Shown here: in pieces, positions 1 through 14,644 of the stretch
Layout of the letters: every line of letters begins with the position of its first letter
Numbering within the stretch: the first letter of the stretch is position 1
Assembly (NCBI RefSeq): GCF_049306965.1
Contig: NC_133186.1
Coordinates: forward strand, 36,357,501 to 36,421,500
Origin: Danio rerio
Taxonomy: Eukaryota; Chordata; Actinopteri; Cypriniformes; Danionidae
DNA: 64,000 nucleotides
Direction of reading: 5' to 3'
The notes under the pieces: model-generated
Told to the model about the DNA's origin: nothing
The model's database searches: none
Seen by the model: only the letters and a program-made list of their open reading frames with translations
Translations under genes and position numbers: made by a program

Positions 1-455
<455 letters not shown>

Positions 456-1318
456 TCCATAATGCAACCCAGGCTTATTATTGATAGGTACTCCTCAGGG
501 CTTAATTTGTGCCACAGATCCGGCACCTCTGAAATCTAATCCAGCACCTCATTTTACCGATCACCCTCCTCAACCTCCCCCGTCTGCTGTTCACTTTCAT
601 TTTCTTCCCTGAATTCCCAACCCTCTTCACTTTCGTCCTTCGTCCGGGAAATCCCTTCTCCATCCAATGCATTTTTTTTTTTTTTTGCAATTTTTGTTTT
701 CACAAATCCACCAGAGGCTGCTGTGTATGCTTTGTCAGATCTCAAATTTCTCTCACAAGTGCCCTTGCACTTGCTGTTCTTGCGTAAATCCACCAGAGGC
801 CACTGACTGACCGACCGACCCCCCACCTACCCCCTTCCCTAAACCCAACGGACAGTGTTTTTAAAAGCAATCCGGAAACAGAAAAGCCCTCGCAGCTGCC
901 TGATTTTTACTACGCTTTTAGATCTTACCACTTTCTCACCATTCTTTATTTCTTTATTTTATTTTCTGCCTTTTCTTTTTGTTTTACCCGCTTTCTGGAA
1001 ACTTTCTTCGCTGGACTCGAACCCCATCATTCCAGTCAACTCCTCTCTGTGGCTCAAGTCCACCAACGTATGCAGCGAGCGACCAAGCAAAATGGTAACA
1101 GCAAAATAGCAGTCCATACAGAGGTAAGTGGTCAGCTGGTAGCGCGTAAAGAAACAGAAGTTATCTGTGCAGTCATACCGCTGTAGTGTTCATTTTAAAG
1201 ACGAAATGCAGCGATACATAGCTCTGGCTACATAATTCGCACTCTCCAGAAATGTATACTGGGGTACATTTTTCCGCTGAGCCTGTGTTGCCATTATTAC
1301 TACTTAAACATGACTAAT
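456..1318. other. Unassigned region, C/T-rich, possible decayed transposon
   Basis: No gene recognised. AAATCCACCAGAGGC occurs twice (704-718 and 786-800), and both strands are strongly pyrimidine/purine biased. It looks like an old dispersed element but could not be assigned to a family. Confidence 0.3.
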
Positions 1319-1329
1319 AATACATGAGA

Positions 1330-1670
1330 TTCATTCATTTTCTTTTCGGCTTAGTCCCTTTATTAATCTGCGGTCACACAGTGGAATGAATATGTTTTAG
1401 CAGTGGATGCCCTTCCAGCCGCAATCACTTGTAAACACACCCACTCATTCACACATTCATACACTACCGTCAATTTTAGCATACCCAATTCAACTATACC
1501 ACATGTCTTTGGACTTGTAGGGGGAAACTGAAGAACCCGGAGGAAACCCACGCGAACGCAGGGAGAACATGCAAACTCCACACAGAAATGCCAACTGACC
1601 CAGTCAAGGCTTGAACCAGTGACCTTTTTGCTGTGAGGTGAACGTGCTATCCACTCCGCCATCGTGTCGC
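1330..1670 (-). repeat. DANA-type SINE, complete
   Basis: tRNA-derived SINE of zebrafish in reverse orientation: the tail end reads TTCATTTTCTTTTCGGCTTA and the head end has the tRNA-like part. It is flanked by an 11-bp target duplication, AATACATGAGA, at 1319-1329 and 1671-1681, so the insertion is intact and fairly young. The open frame on the minus strand is the SINE itself. Confidence 0.93.
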
Positions 1671-1681
1671 AATACATGAGA

Positions 1682-2480
1682 CAATAATGATTAAAATTTC
1701 ATAAGATTGCATATATAATCCTCAGAGTGGCATCACATGCTGCTTTATAAAAGATGCAGAACAATTGGATCACATTAGAAAAAGCATCATGTTTTCCAAC
1801 GCCAATTGAAAAAGTAAAGTGCTTACACACATGAAGATTTGTAACCCAAAGCTGCTGTGAATCAAATCAACAAACAAAATGATGTCACCGATTGATATAA
1901 ATGAGGATCTTTTGAGTTCACATTGCAACAGCGTTTGACTGAATATCTGGAGTTAATGATCGATGCTTTGTGTCTGGTTTCATGTCTCCCATTAGCATTA
2001 CAGACACCGCGGAGCGTCATAATTACAACATCTTGAGTGGAGTACAACATCATAACTTATTTGCGTACACAACGACAGATGCGCAAGAATGTTACAGCAG
2101 AGAGGAATACCAGACGACACCAGTCGAAAGGGTTGCTGTCAGAAAAAGCTGTTTTCAAGATTTATTCAAACACTGTTTGATAAATGAGACATTGCGAAGT
2201 AATTAAGTAAGCTTATATGAATATTGTATAGAAGCCCTATTTAATAGAGTTTGCAGTCAACAAAATATAATCTCAATGTTTTTTTATAGCTTAAATGCAA
2301 CGTAGTAGTGATTAGTACCTGTATTGTTACAATGCAGATTTAGTAATTTTATTTCAATAAATTTGACTTTGTAGGTAAACATGCCTTCTGCTGTTCAATA
2401 AGTTTTTTATTTTGTTATATGCCGGCAATTACTGATTATGGCCTCCCAATCATCCCCATCCACAGAATTGGCTGTATTAC
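1682..2480. other. Unassigned non-coding sequence
   Basis: No exon, repeat family or RNA gene recognised. The short open frames here have no family resemblance and no convincing splice context. Confidence 0.4.
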
Positions 2481-2484
2481 TGTC

Positions 2485-2676
2485 TCTCCACTCTCTTTAT
2501 AGCTGGTGTGTGGTGAGCGCTGGCGCCGTTGTGCTGTGGCTGCTGTTGCATCATCCAAGTGGATGCTACACACTGGTGGTGGCGTAAAGAGACTCCCCTC
2601 ATGATTGTGAAGGGCTTTGGGTGTATGGCCATATACGATAAATGCGTTCTATAAATACACATTACATTACACATAA
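2485..2676 (+). repeat. SINE3 tail fragment
   Basis: Matches the remembered 3' part of the 5S-rRNA-derived SINE3 family (GCTGGTGTGTGGTGAGCG, ATCCAAGTGGATGCTACACA, CACTGGTGGTGG, then an ATAAATACACATTACATTAC tail). The 5S-like head is missing. The copy at about 35092-35525 carries the head. Confidence 0.65.
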
Positions 2677-2977
2677 TAAACTATGCTGAAGTGACCTCCA
2701 CTGTGGTATCCTCTTCTATGTACTCCATTCTTTTCCTTTTTTTGGAAATTGGCTTATTTTATAAGTTTTCTTAAGTTAAACGGTTAAGTTTTAACATTAA
2801 TCCATTCAGCTGTGAAAGTATTCAAAATTCTTTTTTCATTTTTGAGGCAGGATGCTTATGGTCTAATCTGATTCACTTAGCTATGCTAAGCTAAGCTAAA
2901 AGTGCTCCTGCCAGACCCATAGATTGAGTAAATAGATTTAAAAATGGTTAAAAAAAAAATCAACTGTTAAAAATCAG

Positions 2978-3192
2978 GGCAGGTAGTGCTGTCGCCTCAC
3001 AACAAGAAGGTCCCTGGTTCAAGCCTCAGCTGGGTCAGTTGGCATTTATGTGTGGAGTTTGCATGTTCTCCCTGTGTTTGCATGGGTTTTCTCCAGGTGG
3101 TCTGATTCCCCCCACAAGTCCAAAGACATGCGGTAAAGGTGAATTGGGTAAGCTAAATTGTCCATAGTGTATGTGTGTGAATGAGAGTGTTG
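2978..3192 (+). repeat. DANA-type SINE, 3' truncated
   Basis: Reads GTAGTGCTGTCGCCTCACAA, GGTTCAAGCCTCAGCTGGGT, then TGTGGAGTTTGCATGTTCTC and GGTGAATTGGGTAAGCTAAA, and stops before the usual 3' half. No target duplication identified. Confidence 0.85.
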
Positions 3193-3300
3193 AGAACCCC
3201 AGACTTCCCTCTCCCCAGACATTTCCTCCAGGGGGATCCCGAGGCATTCCCAGGCCAGCCAAGTGACATTGTCCCTCCAGCGTGTTTTGGGTTTTCCCCA
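3193..3300 (-). repeat. Possible fish RTE-type LINE 3' fragment
   Basis: On the minus strand it resembles the common teleost block TGGCCTGGGAATGCCTCGGG followed by GGGAGAGGGAAGTCTGG, which in many fish is the 3' end of an RTE-like LINE. It abuts the truncated DANA copy. Family assignment is from memory. Confidence 0.45.
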
Positions 3301-5168
3301 AAATTTTCAAAAAAGTAAAGTGCCCCTTTAAGATAATGGAAACAGTAGAATAAAAATAATAAAATATGTGAAAAATAATGTGATTTAAAAAATAAACAAG
3401 CACATTTTACAGAGCACCTCATAAAAACAATCAAGCCTTCTAAAAAACTGTTGATTGACCAGTCTTTTAATCAATATGGACATGTAATTGGATGGTAATT
3501 TTATTCTCTAATGGCTACACCATTGACCTGTCTGACAGAAGACTACAGCTAATGCTCAGCCATAAAGACATTTTAGTAAATGGGAAATATGACACGAAAT
3601 AAAATGCATTTATTCATTTATTTCATTTATTTTTTCACATAATAAGTCAGGAAACTAAAAATAGAAATGAAATAATAGGAAAAATCTTGTTATCCTAAAA
3701 ATAAAACTAAAAAAAAACTATTGAATAAGGAACTGAAGGTCCAAGTGTGAGCAATGACATTTTGTAGCTGGGAAAGAGTGATGGTGAAGTCGGTTATGTG
3801 AAGACACTACATTCATTGTACATCCAGCACTGTTGCGTAAAAGAGAGAAGGGGGAAAAAAGTATGGTTCACCAATAGAGGAATTTATTTTTTACTTTTTT
3901 GGCTCTGTAATGAAGACTCCATGAGCTGAAGCTGCATGATCAGGGTGGTCTCTGGATAAACCTAGTCATGGTACTTAACAAAAACAAAATAAAAAATACT
4001 GAGTGGTACCATGGTAATAAATAATGAGTATGCTGAATACTATGTGCAAAATCATGCGGTAAAATCACGGTAATATAAATGGGTGAGGAGAGGGAAAGTG
4101 TGAATTGGGGATGTTTATGTTTTGGATCAAAATAGTTGCCTGGAACCGAAGGGGAAATGGGTGTGTTTTTCCCCCTTAAGAAAGGATTCATTTCTGCTCG
4201 AAAAATTCTCGTAGAGGAGACCAATGTTTGGCTCGAGCTCAGCAAGCTTTTTCCACTGATCTCATTCTCTTCCATGAAAGCAAAAAAATAAAAAATAAAA
4301 TCATTTTGTACCCTAAGACTTGGGGGGAAAAGCATCTGGTAATAATCAGGATTTAATAGAGGAGGCTTACTGTAAATCTGCGAAGAATCTGACAGCTGCT
4401 CTGGTTCTTCGGCCTGGGCAGCGAAACGGGGACTTCATTGAGGCGAATGACAACAGGATTAAGTGTGTGAGAGAAGCGCGCTGTGAGAATAGAGAGCAAA
4501 AATCAGCTTTAATAATATGGCACTTGAAAACGGGAGTTTTAAGACCTTGCTGAAGCAGAACTCGAGTGGCTGATATGAGAACAGACACAAGAGGAGTGTT
4601 TATAGTTAAAGGCAGATTGACATGTCAAAGTGCACAGCCTTTAAAATGACGTGCTGCTGATGTGTTCGCTGGCGGGTGATGTAGAGGTTCAGCTTGACCT
4701 TTGGTTGTCTTGAGAGCCTCAAAGGTTTAGACTGCAATCACAAACAGCAGGTAACAAAAACTGGCCAAACTTCAAACCAGACATAGATAAGTGCAGCCGA
4801 TGACACTGTGGTGTAACAATGAATGACAGAAGCATTGTTTTCTGACAAGACTTCTATTGCAGGCCCCCTGTATCAAATAGTGAAACAGTCAAATTAATCA
4901 CTTTAATTAATTATTTACAAAACATACAGATTTTTTGTTAAGATCTGAAGATATGTAGCTGAAATGTGACTAAAATTCTGCCGTTTTACTGAATGACAGG
5001 TGGTTTTGTAACTTTTTCACAAAATAAAAATATGAAATTGATTAAGAGAAATAAAATATGGGACAATTTTAAGCAGAAAGACATTATAATGTTATAATAA
5101 TTCATAATATGTTATAATAATTGTTGTAACACCCTACAACAAAGTTGCATTAGTTAAATCTAGTTAAT
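3301..5168. other. Intergenic, no gene seen
   Basis: Mostly A/T-rich. The part around 4130-4700 is less repetitive and could be a conserved non-coding block, but no coding pattern or RNA structure was recognised. 5090-5125 has a short repeat of ATGTTATAATAATT. Confidence 0.4.
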
Positions 5169-5170
5169 GT

Positions 5171-6294
5171 ACAGTGCATCCGGAAAGGTTTCATAGCGCT
5201 TCACTTTTTCTGCATTTTTTAATGATAGAGCCTTATTACAAAATGGATTAAATTGATTTATTTCCTCAAAATTCTACACACAGTAGCAAATAATGTCAAT
5301 GTGAAAAAAAGAGTTTTTGAAATTGCTGCAAATTTATTAAAAATAAAAAAGCTGAAAAATCACACGTACAGACGTATTCACAGCCTTTCCTATGAAGCTA
5401 TAAGTTGAGCTCAGATACATTCCATTTCCACTGATCAATCTTGAGATGTTTCAGCAGCTTCATTGGAGTTCACCTGCTGTCAATACAGTTGACTGCACAT
5501 GAATTCAAAAGGCATACACCTGTCTATATAAGGTCCCAGGGTTGACAGTGCATGTCAAAGCACAAACCAAGCATGACACAAAGGAATCATCTGTAGACCT
5601 CTGAGGCACAAGGCTGGGGAAGGTTACAGAAAAATTTCTGCTGCTCTGAAGAGCACAGTGACCTCCATCATCCGTAAATGGAAGATGTCTGGAACCAACA
5701 GGAGTCTTTCTAGAGCTGGCCGGTCATCTAAGCTGATTGATCGGGCCTCAGTCAGGGAGATGATCAATAACCCGGATAAAGGATAGAGGGAAAGATGAAT
5801 GCAGCAATGTACAGAGACATCTTGATTGAAAACCTGCTTCAGAGTGCTCTTGACCTCAAACTGGGGTGACGGTTCATCTTCCAGCAGGACAATGACCCAA
5901 AGCACACTGCCAAAATATCAATGAAGTGGCTTCACAACAACTCTGTGAATGTCCTCGAGCAGCCCACCCAGAGCCCAGACCCAAATCCTATTGAAAAGCT
6001 CTGGAGAGATCTGAAAAAGGCTGTACACCGTTGCTTCCCATCCAACCTGATAGAGCTTGAGAGGTACTGCAAAGAGGAAAGGGCACAAATTCCCAAAGAC
6101 AGGTGTGCCAGGCTTGTGGCATAATATTTAAAAAGACCTGTAATTGCTGCCAAAGGTGCATCAACAAAGTATTGATCAAAGAATGTAAATGCTTTTGAAC
6201 ATGTAATTTTCCATTATTTATTTATTTATTTATTTTTTTGAATAAATTTGCAACAATTTCTAAAACTCTTTTTTTCACATTTGTCATTATGGGG
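5171..6294 (+). mobile_element. Tc1-like DNA transposon, internally deleted, right end missing
   Basis: Left terminal repeat starts ACAGTGCATCCGGAAAGG. The inner repeat (5284-5342) is the inverse of 6236-6294, where the element stops at CATTATGGGG without its outer right end. The coding remnant reads left to right: a helix-turn-helix part with TVTSIIRKWKMSGTNRSL and RAGRSSKL (about 5637-5740), then after a deletion the catalytic part with RFIFQQDNDPKHTA (about 5870-5910) and SPDPNPIEKLWRDLKKAVH (about 5973-6030). The segment with the first catalytic Asp is gone and stops occur, so it cannot make active transposase. Confidence 0.9.
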
Positions 6295-6740
6295 ACTCAT
6301 TAGAAACAGATGGCCAACCAAAAAGTACCACAGGGTTTTACGAAGACAACACAAAATACATACATTCCTAATATGTGAGTCCCATCTCACACTCAACACA
6401 CTACGATTACAATAGAGTAAATACAGCAATACAACATGCAAAAGAGACAGATCAACTAAGAAAGTCACTAACCTGCCTTATAATGATTTGATTAGCTGTA
6501 GTTTAAAATTATGCTGGGCTTTTCCTCCTCTAGAGGCTTATTATGCATTCTCTGTCGCCATCTTGTGGATGGCTCTGAAATAACACATATTTAATATAAG
6601 CATTATCCTTATAAATAAACTGCATAGTTGCAATCTAAACAACTCCATCCTAGCCTAAAAAAGCCTCAGAAGTACATTATGTTGTCCAACAGCTGCAATA
6701 TTTGTCAAACAGTAGTGAGTTTATTGATCTGCTGTCACTC
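6295..6740. other. Intergenic, no gene seen
   Basis: No feature recognised. Confidence 0.4.
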
Positions 6741-6857
6741 TATGTGGGCGTAGTAATACAGAAGGGTGAGGAGGCTGAAAGAGTTCTGACATTGCAGACT
6801 TTGCACTGCTATCAACCAATCAGATTCGAGAACCAGACAGAACTGTCGTATAAAAGA
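6741..6857 (+). repeat. Dispersed repeat, uninterrupted copy
   Basis: Runs from TATGTGGGCGTAGTAATACA through ATCAACCAATCAGATTCGAG and AACCAGACAGAACTGTCGTA. The same repeat occurs at 57439-57472 plus 58629-58720, where a hAT element has split it. This copy shows the unoccupied form. Confidence 0.8.
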
Positions 6858-7715
6858 CAATAAGTCATATGTTTTGACCTGCTTCCAAATAATTCACCGC
6901 TGAAGGATTTTTTTGGAGCTTTGGGAAAAAATCCCAACTTTTCACCCACTGAATACTCTGGCCTTCCTGAGCAGATCTGGATCCAAATAGGAAAGCCTGT
7001 AAGATTTCCATGGAATGAGATCATATGCTCTTGAGCGTGGCTATAAGCACATTTGAATGCAGATTCCAATTTCTTTTAAATTATGAAAGCACGTGCATGA
7101 CGGAGTCTTATTATGCAACATAACCCAAAGTAATCTACGTGGATAAGATCATTATTTACACTGCAGAGGAATAATTCTGCCCCATTTCCTCAAGCGATTT
7201 AAGACTTTGAGATGGCGAACAGATGTTGTCAAGAGGTTTTGCAGACGTGAGATCACCTACACAGGTCTGTTTCTCATGTTGAGCGGGACAGCGGGGTTAA
7301 TTCAGGTGATATGAGGCTGTGTCGAAGGGAAAACAAACTGCACAGATTCGTCTCGTGTTTTGCGCTTCGACTGAACCATGATGAAATATTTCTCAGTTTT
7401 TCCAAATCATGTGATTATGTGACAGAGCGAGCGACGCTGGCATCATTACTGCAGTGTGACGTCTGGAAAACACATTATTAGAAAAACACCTGTGAAAAAA
7501 GGGGAAGCACCGTCATTAAAGAGAACAGTTTAAAATAATGAAATGAATAAAACTACGCTGTAAAACAAAACAGATTATAAAAAGGCAGAGCTTTCCAGTT
7601 AAATCTCTGGACATTTCCTTCAATTATTAAACACAATATAGTCGTTATAGAAACTTTTGTCATATTAACAAAGTATACTGGGCTTTAAATTATTTAAAGT
7701 AAGTGCATAGCATGG
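6858..7715. other. Intergenic, unique-looking sequence
   Basis: No repeat or exon recognised. 7100-7470 is relatively GC-balanced and could be a conserved non-coding element, which needs an alignment to test. Confidence 0.35.
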
Positions 7716-9765
7716 CTTATCATTCATTCATTCCTTCATTCATTCATTCATTCATCTGTTATCCATCCACCATCTATCCATCCTTCATTCATTCATCCTC
7801 TATCCATCCATCATTGATTCATCTGCCATTCATCCAACATTCATAGATCATCCATTAATTCATCCATCCATCCATCTATTCATCCATCCATCAATTTATC
7901 TTCCATTCATCCATAATTCACCCGACAATCTGTCCATAATTAATCTGCCATCCTTCATCCATCAGTTATCCATCCACCATCCATCCATCCCCCTTCATCT
8001 ATCCATCTGTTATCCATCCACCATTCATTCATTCCTTCATTCAACCATTTACCATCCATCATTTATTATTAATCTTCCATTCATCCATTATTGATTCTTC
8101 TGCCATCCATCCGTCATTCATCCATCCATCCATCAATTCATCCAGCCATCATTAATTTATCTTCCATTCATACACAATTTATCCGACAATCCATCCATAA
8201 TTAATCTGCCATCCTTCATCCATCCATCTGTTATCATCCACCAATCATTCATTCCTTCATCCATCCATTTACCATCCATCATTCATTTATTCATCTTCCA
8301 TCCATTCATCATTGATTCATCTGCCATCAATCTGTCATCCATCCATCCATCCATCCATTCCATCAATCATTATTTTATCTTCCATTCATCCATAATTCAT
8401 TTAACAATTCATCTATAATTAATCTGCCATCCTTCATCCATCAGTTATCTATCCACCATCCATCCATCATTTACTCATCTTCCATCCATCCATTCATCAT
8501 TGATTCATCCATTCATCATCCATCAATCCATTTATTCATCCATCCATCAATTGATCTTCCATTCATCCATACTTCATCCAACAATCCATCCATAATTAAT
8601 CTGCCATCCTTCATCCATCTGTTATCCATCGACCATCCATCCAACCATTCATCATTGATCCATTCATGAATCCATTTACTAATTCATCCATCATTATTTA
8701 TCTTCCACTCATCCACAATTAATTTATAATTAATCTGCCATCCTTCATCCATTCATTTAACTGTTATCCATCATTCATTCATTAATCTTCTATCCATCCA
8801 TCCATTCATTGATTCATCTGCCATCCATCCATCAATTCATCCATCTGTCCATACATTACCCATATATCCATTTATTCATCCATCATTATTTATCTTCCAT
8901 TCATTCATAATTCATCAAACAATAATTAATATGCCATCCGTTATCCATCCAACAATCCATCCATCATTCATTCATCTGGCATTCATCCATCAATTCATCC
9001 ATTCATAATTCATCCATCCAAAGATTCACTCTTTTATCCATCTACCCTTCCATCCATAAATTAATTTGCCATCCTTCATCTATTTATTTATCCATCTGTT
9101 ATCCACCCACCATCCACCCATCATTCATTTATCTTCCATCAATCCATTCATCAATGATTCAGCTGCCATCCATCCATCATTCATTCAACCATTTCATCCA
9201 TCATTAATTTATATTCCATCCATAATTATTCCATCAAGCCATCCATAATTAATTTATTTGCCATTTATCCATTATCCATTCATCCATCAATTCATACATC
9301 CATAATCCATCCCTCCTTTGATTAGTTTATCTTCCATCCAACCATAGTTTATCCTCCCATCCATTAATTAATTTGCCAACCATCATTCATTTATTCGTCC
9401 ATCTATTATCCATCCAACTTTTATTCATCTGCCAACCATCCATCCATCGATTCATCTGCTATCCATCCATTATTCATCCATCCATCCATTCATCCATCCA
9501 TACATACATCCATCATTGATTCATCTGCTTTCCATCAATCTATTATCCATCCAATTATTATCCATCCATCCATTCATACACCCATCATCAATGCATCATC
9601 TATCCATCCATAATTCATTCATCAATCCGCCAATAATTAATTATTCTGGCATCCATTAATCAATCAATTCATACATCGATTTATCATTCATCATTCATTT
9701 ATTCATCCACCTATCCATCCATCCATCCATCCATCCATCCATCTCATCCATCTATCACACATTTA
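7716..9765 (+). repeat. CATC/CATT minisatellite with higher-order repeats
   Basis: 2 kb of degenerate CATC, CATT and ATCC words. A longer phrase, ATAATTAATCTGCCATCC, recurs around 7938, 8199, 8417, 8593 and 8729, with weaker forms at about 8928, 9060, 9250 and 9365. A block of roughly 130-260 bp has therefore been duplicated several times. Confidence 0.92.
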
Positions 9766-11269
<1,504 letters not shown>

Positions 11270-11283
11270 ACCAAATTATTTAT

Positions 11284-12175
<892 letters not shown>

Positions 12176-12894
12176 GTATATGTAACCCGTCAGTCCTACA
12201 CCACCCAACGCACTATGAGTTGGGATTAAACTGGCGACTCTCCAAGAAGGAGGCTAAACACCATGGCCTTTAGCGTGTCACACCTTTTCAAGTTCAGAGG
12301 AGTGAGGTTTACCTGCACAGCACTTCACCAGCGGGCCTCTGTTACATATATCTATTCTCATTCCAAATGTCTATCCCTCCATCTGTTCAACAACCATCCA
12401 CAAGTGTAGCACTTTGTACAAATGTACAGTTCACTACATTTATAGTGGATTATTAATAATGCATAAATACTGTTGAATGAATGAATCAATTGAGCCCTTT
12501 GCTCTTTCTATCAAGCCCAGTGACTGTGCACTTGTGTTGTTTTCTGTGTAAACTCTCCATCGCGAGTTCATGCCCTCTGTACATCTGACTCTGCAGTTAA
12601 TTTTTGAACAGAGCTCACATGTTGTTTTCCTCCTACATTTTACACAAATCGCCGAATGGGCGTTACTGAACGAACAACTACACACACAGGTTAAGAAAGT
12701 TCACGAACGGCACAAACAAACAGTCAACTAATCGATCATGCATCATTATTTTTTGTGTAGTCATTTGAAGAGCAATGAGTAAACCATAGGAAATGATTCA
12801 TGGCTATTAAACATGTGACATTTTAAATATTGAACTACTGATGAGCAAATCATATATTTCATGAAAATAGCTGTTAAAAACAATTGATTTTCAT
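12176..12894. other. Intergenic, no gene seen
   Basis: Non-repetitive, no exon or RNA gene recognised. AGCACTTTGTACAAATGTACAGT near 12409 partly repeats AGCAGTTTATAAAAATACAGTG near 11445, so this is a small local duplication. Confidence 0.4.
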
Positions 12895-13437
12895 CTTTAA
12901 TTCTTTAGCGCTTTTACAATGTAGATCGGGGGTCACCAACCTTTTGGAAACTGAGAGCTACTTCTTGGGTATCGTTTAATGTGAAGGACTACCAGATTGA
13001 TACATACTTCCTAATAACTAATTTGCTTAATTTACTTTTAATTATATGTTATTAATAATTAATGATATTCATATATGTGAAGACACTGATCATGTTAATG
13101 ATTTCTCACAATAGTTGTCAACAATGATTGGAAACAGATAAATATCAACCAATGCAAGTGTGATTTAAAAAGAATAGCTACAAAAAATATTAGATGCAGC
13201 TTACTGGTATGTGGTGCTATGCTAAGCTAATTTTATAACAGGCCCACGGGCAACTCATGTGATCCTCGTGGGCTACCATGTTGGTGACCCCTGATGTAGA
13301 TTGTGTCAAAGCAACTTATAGATCAAGTAAATTGAATTCGTTTTCAGAGTTGAAGTTCAGTTTAGTTCAGTTCAGTGTCGTTTAATTTTCACTGCTGAAA
13401 GTCCAAACACTGAAGAGCAAATCCATCGATGCACTTT
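12895..13437 (-). repeat. Dispersed repeat split by a hAT MITE
   Basis: On the minus strand 13437-13294 continues into 12926-12895 with order TTTGGACTTTCAGC, ACACTGAACTGAACT, GTTGCTTTGACACAATCTAC, GTAAAAGCGCT. The same order is uninterrupted at about 28110-28275. The hAT MITE 12927-13293 lies between the halves. Confidence 0.8.
12927..13293. mobile_element. hAT-type MITE, 367 bp
   Basis: Inverted ends GGGGTCACCAACCTTTTGGA and CATGTTGGTGACCCCTG; perfect 8-bp target duplication ATGTAGAT at 12919-12926 and 13294-13301. No coding capacity. Confidence 0.93.
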
Positions 13438-13653
13438 TTATAATTCTATGATACGGCAGTACGTCTAGTAACACATCTAAGGTGTAAAACAAAGTTTGTT
13501 TCACTTTAACCTATTACTATACTGTATTTACACAAGTTTTGGTCTTAGATGACTAACTATACATATATGACAGCAGTATAAATCTGAGTTATCTGAGTGG
13601 ATAGGGTCAGGGTCATAATGTTTGACATGACAGAAAACTATTACAGTGAGGAG

Positions 13654-14081
13654 CAGGGGCAGACTGGCCATCTGGCAATTCTGGCAATTCTGGCAAATGC
13701 CAGAAGGGCCAGACCAATTTTTAAATGTGGGCCGGTCAGTTTTTTTTTTTTTTTTTTTTTTAGTATGTATTGTTTTTAAGTGCAGACAGCTTTTATCTCT
13801 TGCTAGATGTGATATTATGATGATGATAATAAAAATAATAATAATAAATGTTTATCATTTGGCCCAATCGGCAACTGCCACCTGGTTTCAAGATGGGCCG
13901 ACCTAATACAAGGTTACCCCGACATAATCAAAATCTGGCAAGAATGTCATATTATTTCACCATCTTTAAACCAAAATAAATAGTGAATGTGCGTGTCCGT
14001 GGGTGGGGCTGTGTCGGTGTGGTAATGTGGGCTGGTGTAGCAACAGTGCCAGGGCTGAATTTTTGCCCCAGTCCGCCCCTG
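13654..14081. mobile_element. hAT-type MITE, 428 bp
   Basis: Ends CAGGGGCAGACTGGCCATCT and CCCCAGTCCGCCCCTG; perfect 8-bp duplication GTGAGGAG at 13646-13653 and 14082-14089. Has a poly-T run at 13741-13760 and a short triplicated TCTGGCAAT near the left end. Confidence 0.93.
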
Positions 14082-14118
14082 GTGAGGAGTTTCTTAAATT
14101 TATGTACACTTTACAGCA

Positions 14119-14218
14119 GGTGTGGGCAAACTCGGTCCTGGAGGGCTGGTGACCTGCAGAGATTAGCTCCAACTCTAATCAAACACTTCTGCTTATAGAT
14201 ATCTAGTGATCTTGAAGA
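14119..14218 (+). mobile_element. hAT palindromic MITE fragment
   Basis: Left part of the GGTCCTGGAGGGCTGGTG family (full copies at 17702, 20500, 34317, 36922 and 50591); the right half is missing. Confidence 0.7.
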
Positions 14219-14644
14219 CCAGATGTGGTGAATGTTTCTGTGAAGTAACTAAATTCAAGATGTGAAATGCAATAGCACATGTAGACATTCAATAATGTTA
14301 GTTTGTGCTTACTAATGAGGATAACCTAATTATTAGTTATTAAATTAATTATTAAATACAATCTTATTATCAAAATGTTACCAAGAATACATAAATACTA
14401 AGTTAAAATAAAAAAAGTCATGGTAGACAAAGTGGCACAAATATTTACTGTCAGAAGTCGGTGAACTTGGTCAGAGAAAATTCAGACGGAAATTTAGTAT
14501 TTATTAAGTAGCCTATAGTAAAGACAAAAAAACATATTGTTTAATAATGTTGAACATGGTATCATCACTTAAAATGCGCATGTTATCTGTACAGTCTAAA
14601 TGGCATTTTATATCACGATATACAGTAGTGTTGTATATATGTAC

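Noticed and set aside
1363-1677. 104-residue minus-strand open frame
   Set aside because: It is a DANA SINE with clear target duplication.
4320-4588. Overlapping 77- and 73-residue open frames
   Set aside because: No known domain, and the two strands are equally open; more likely non-coding conserved or random.
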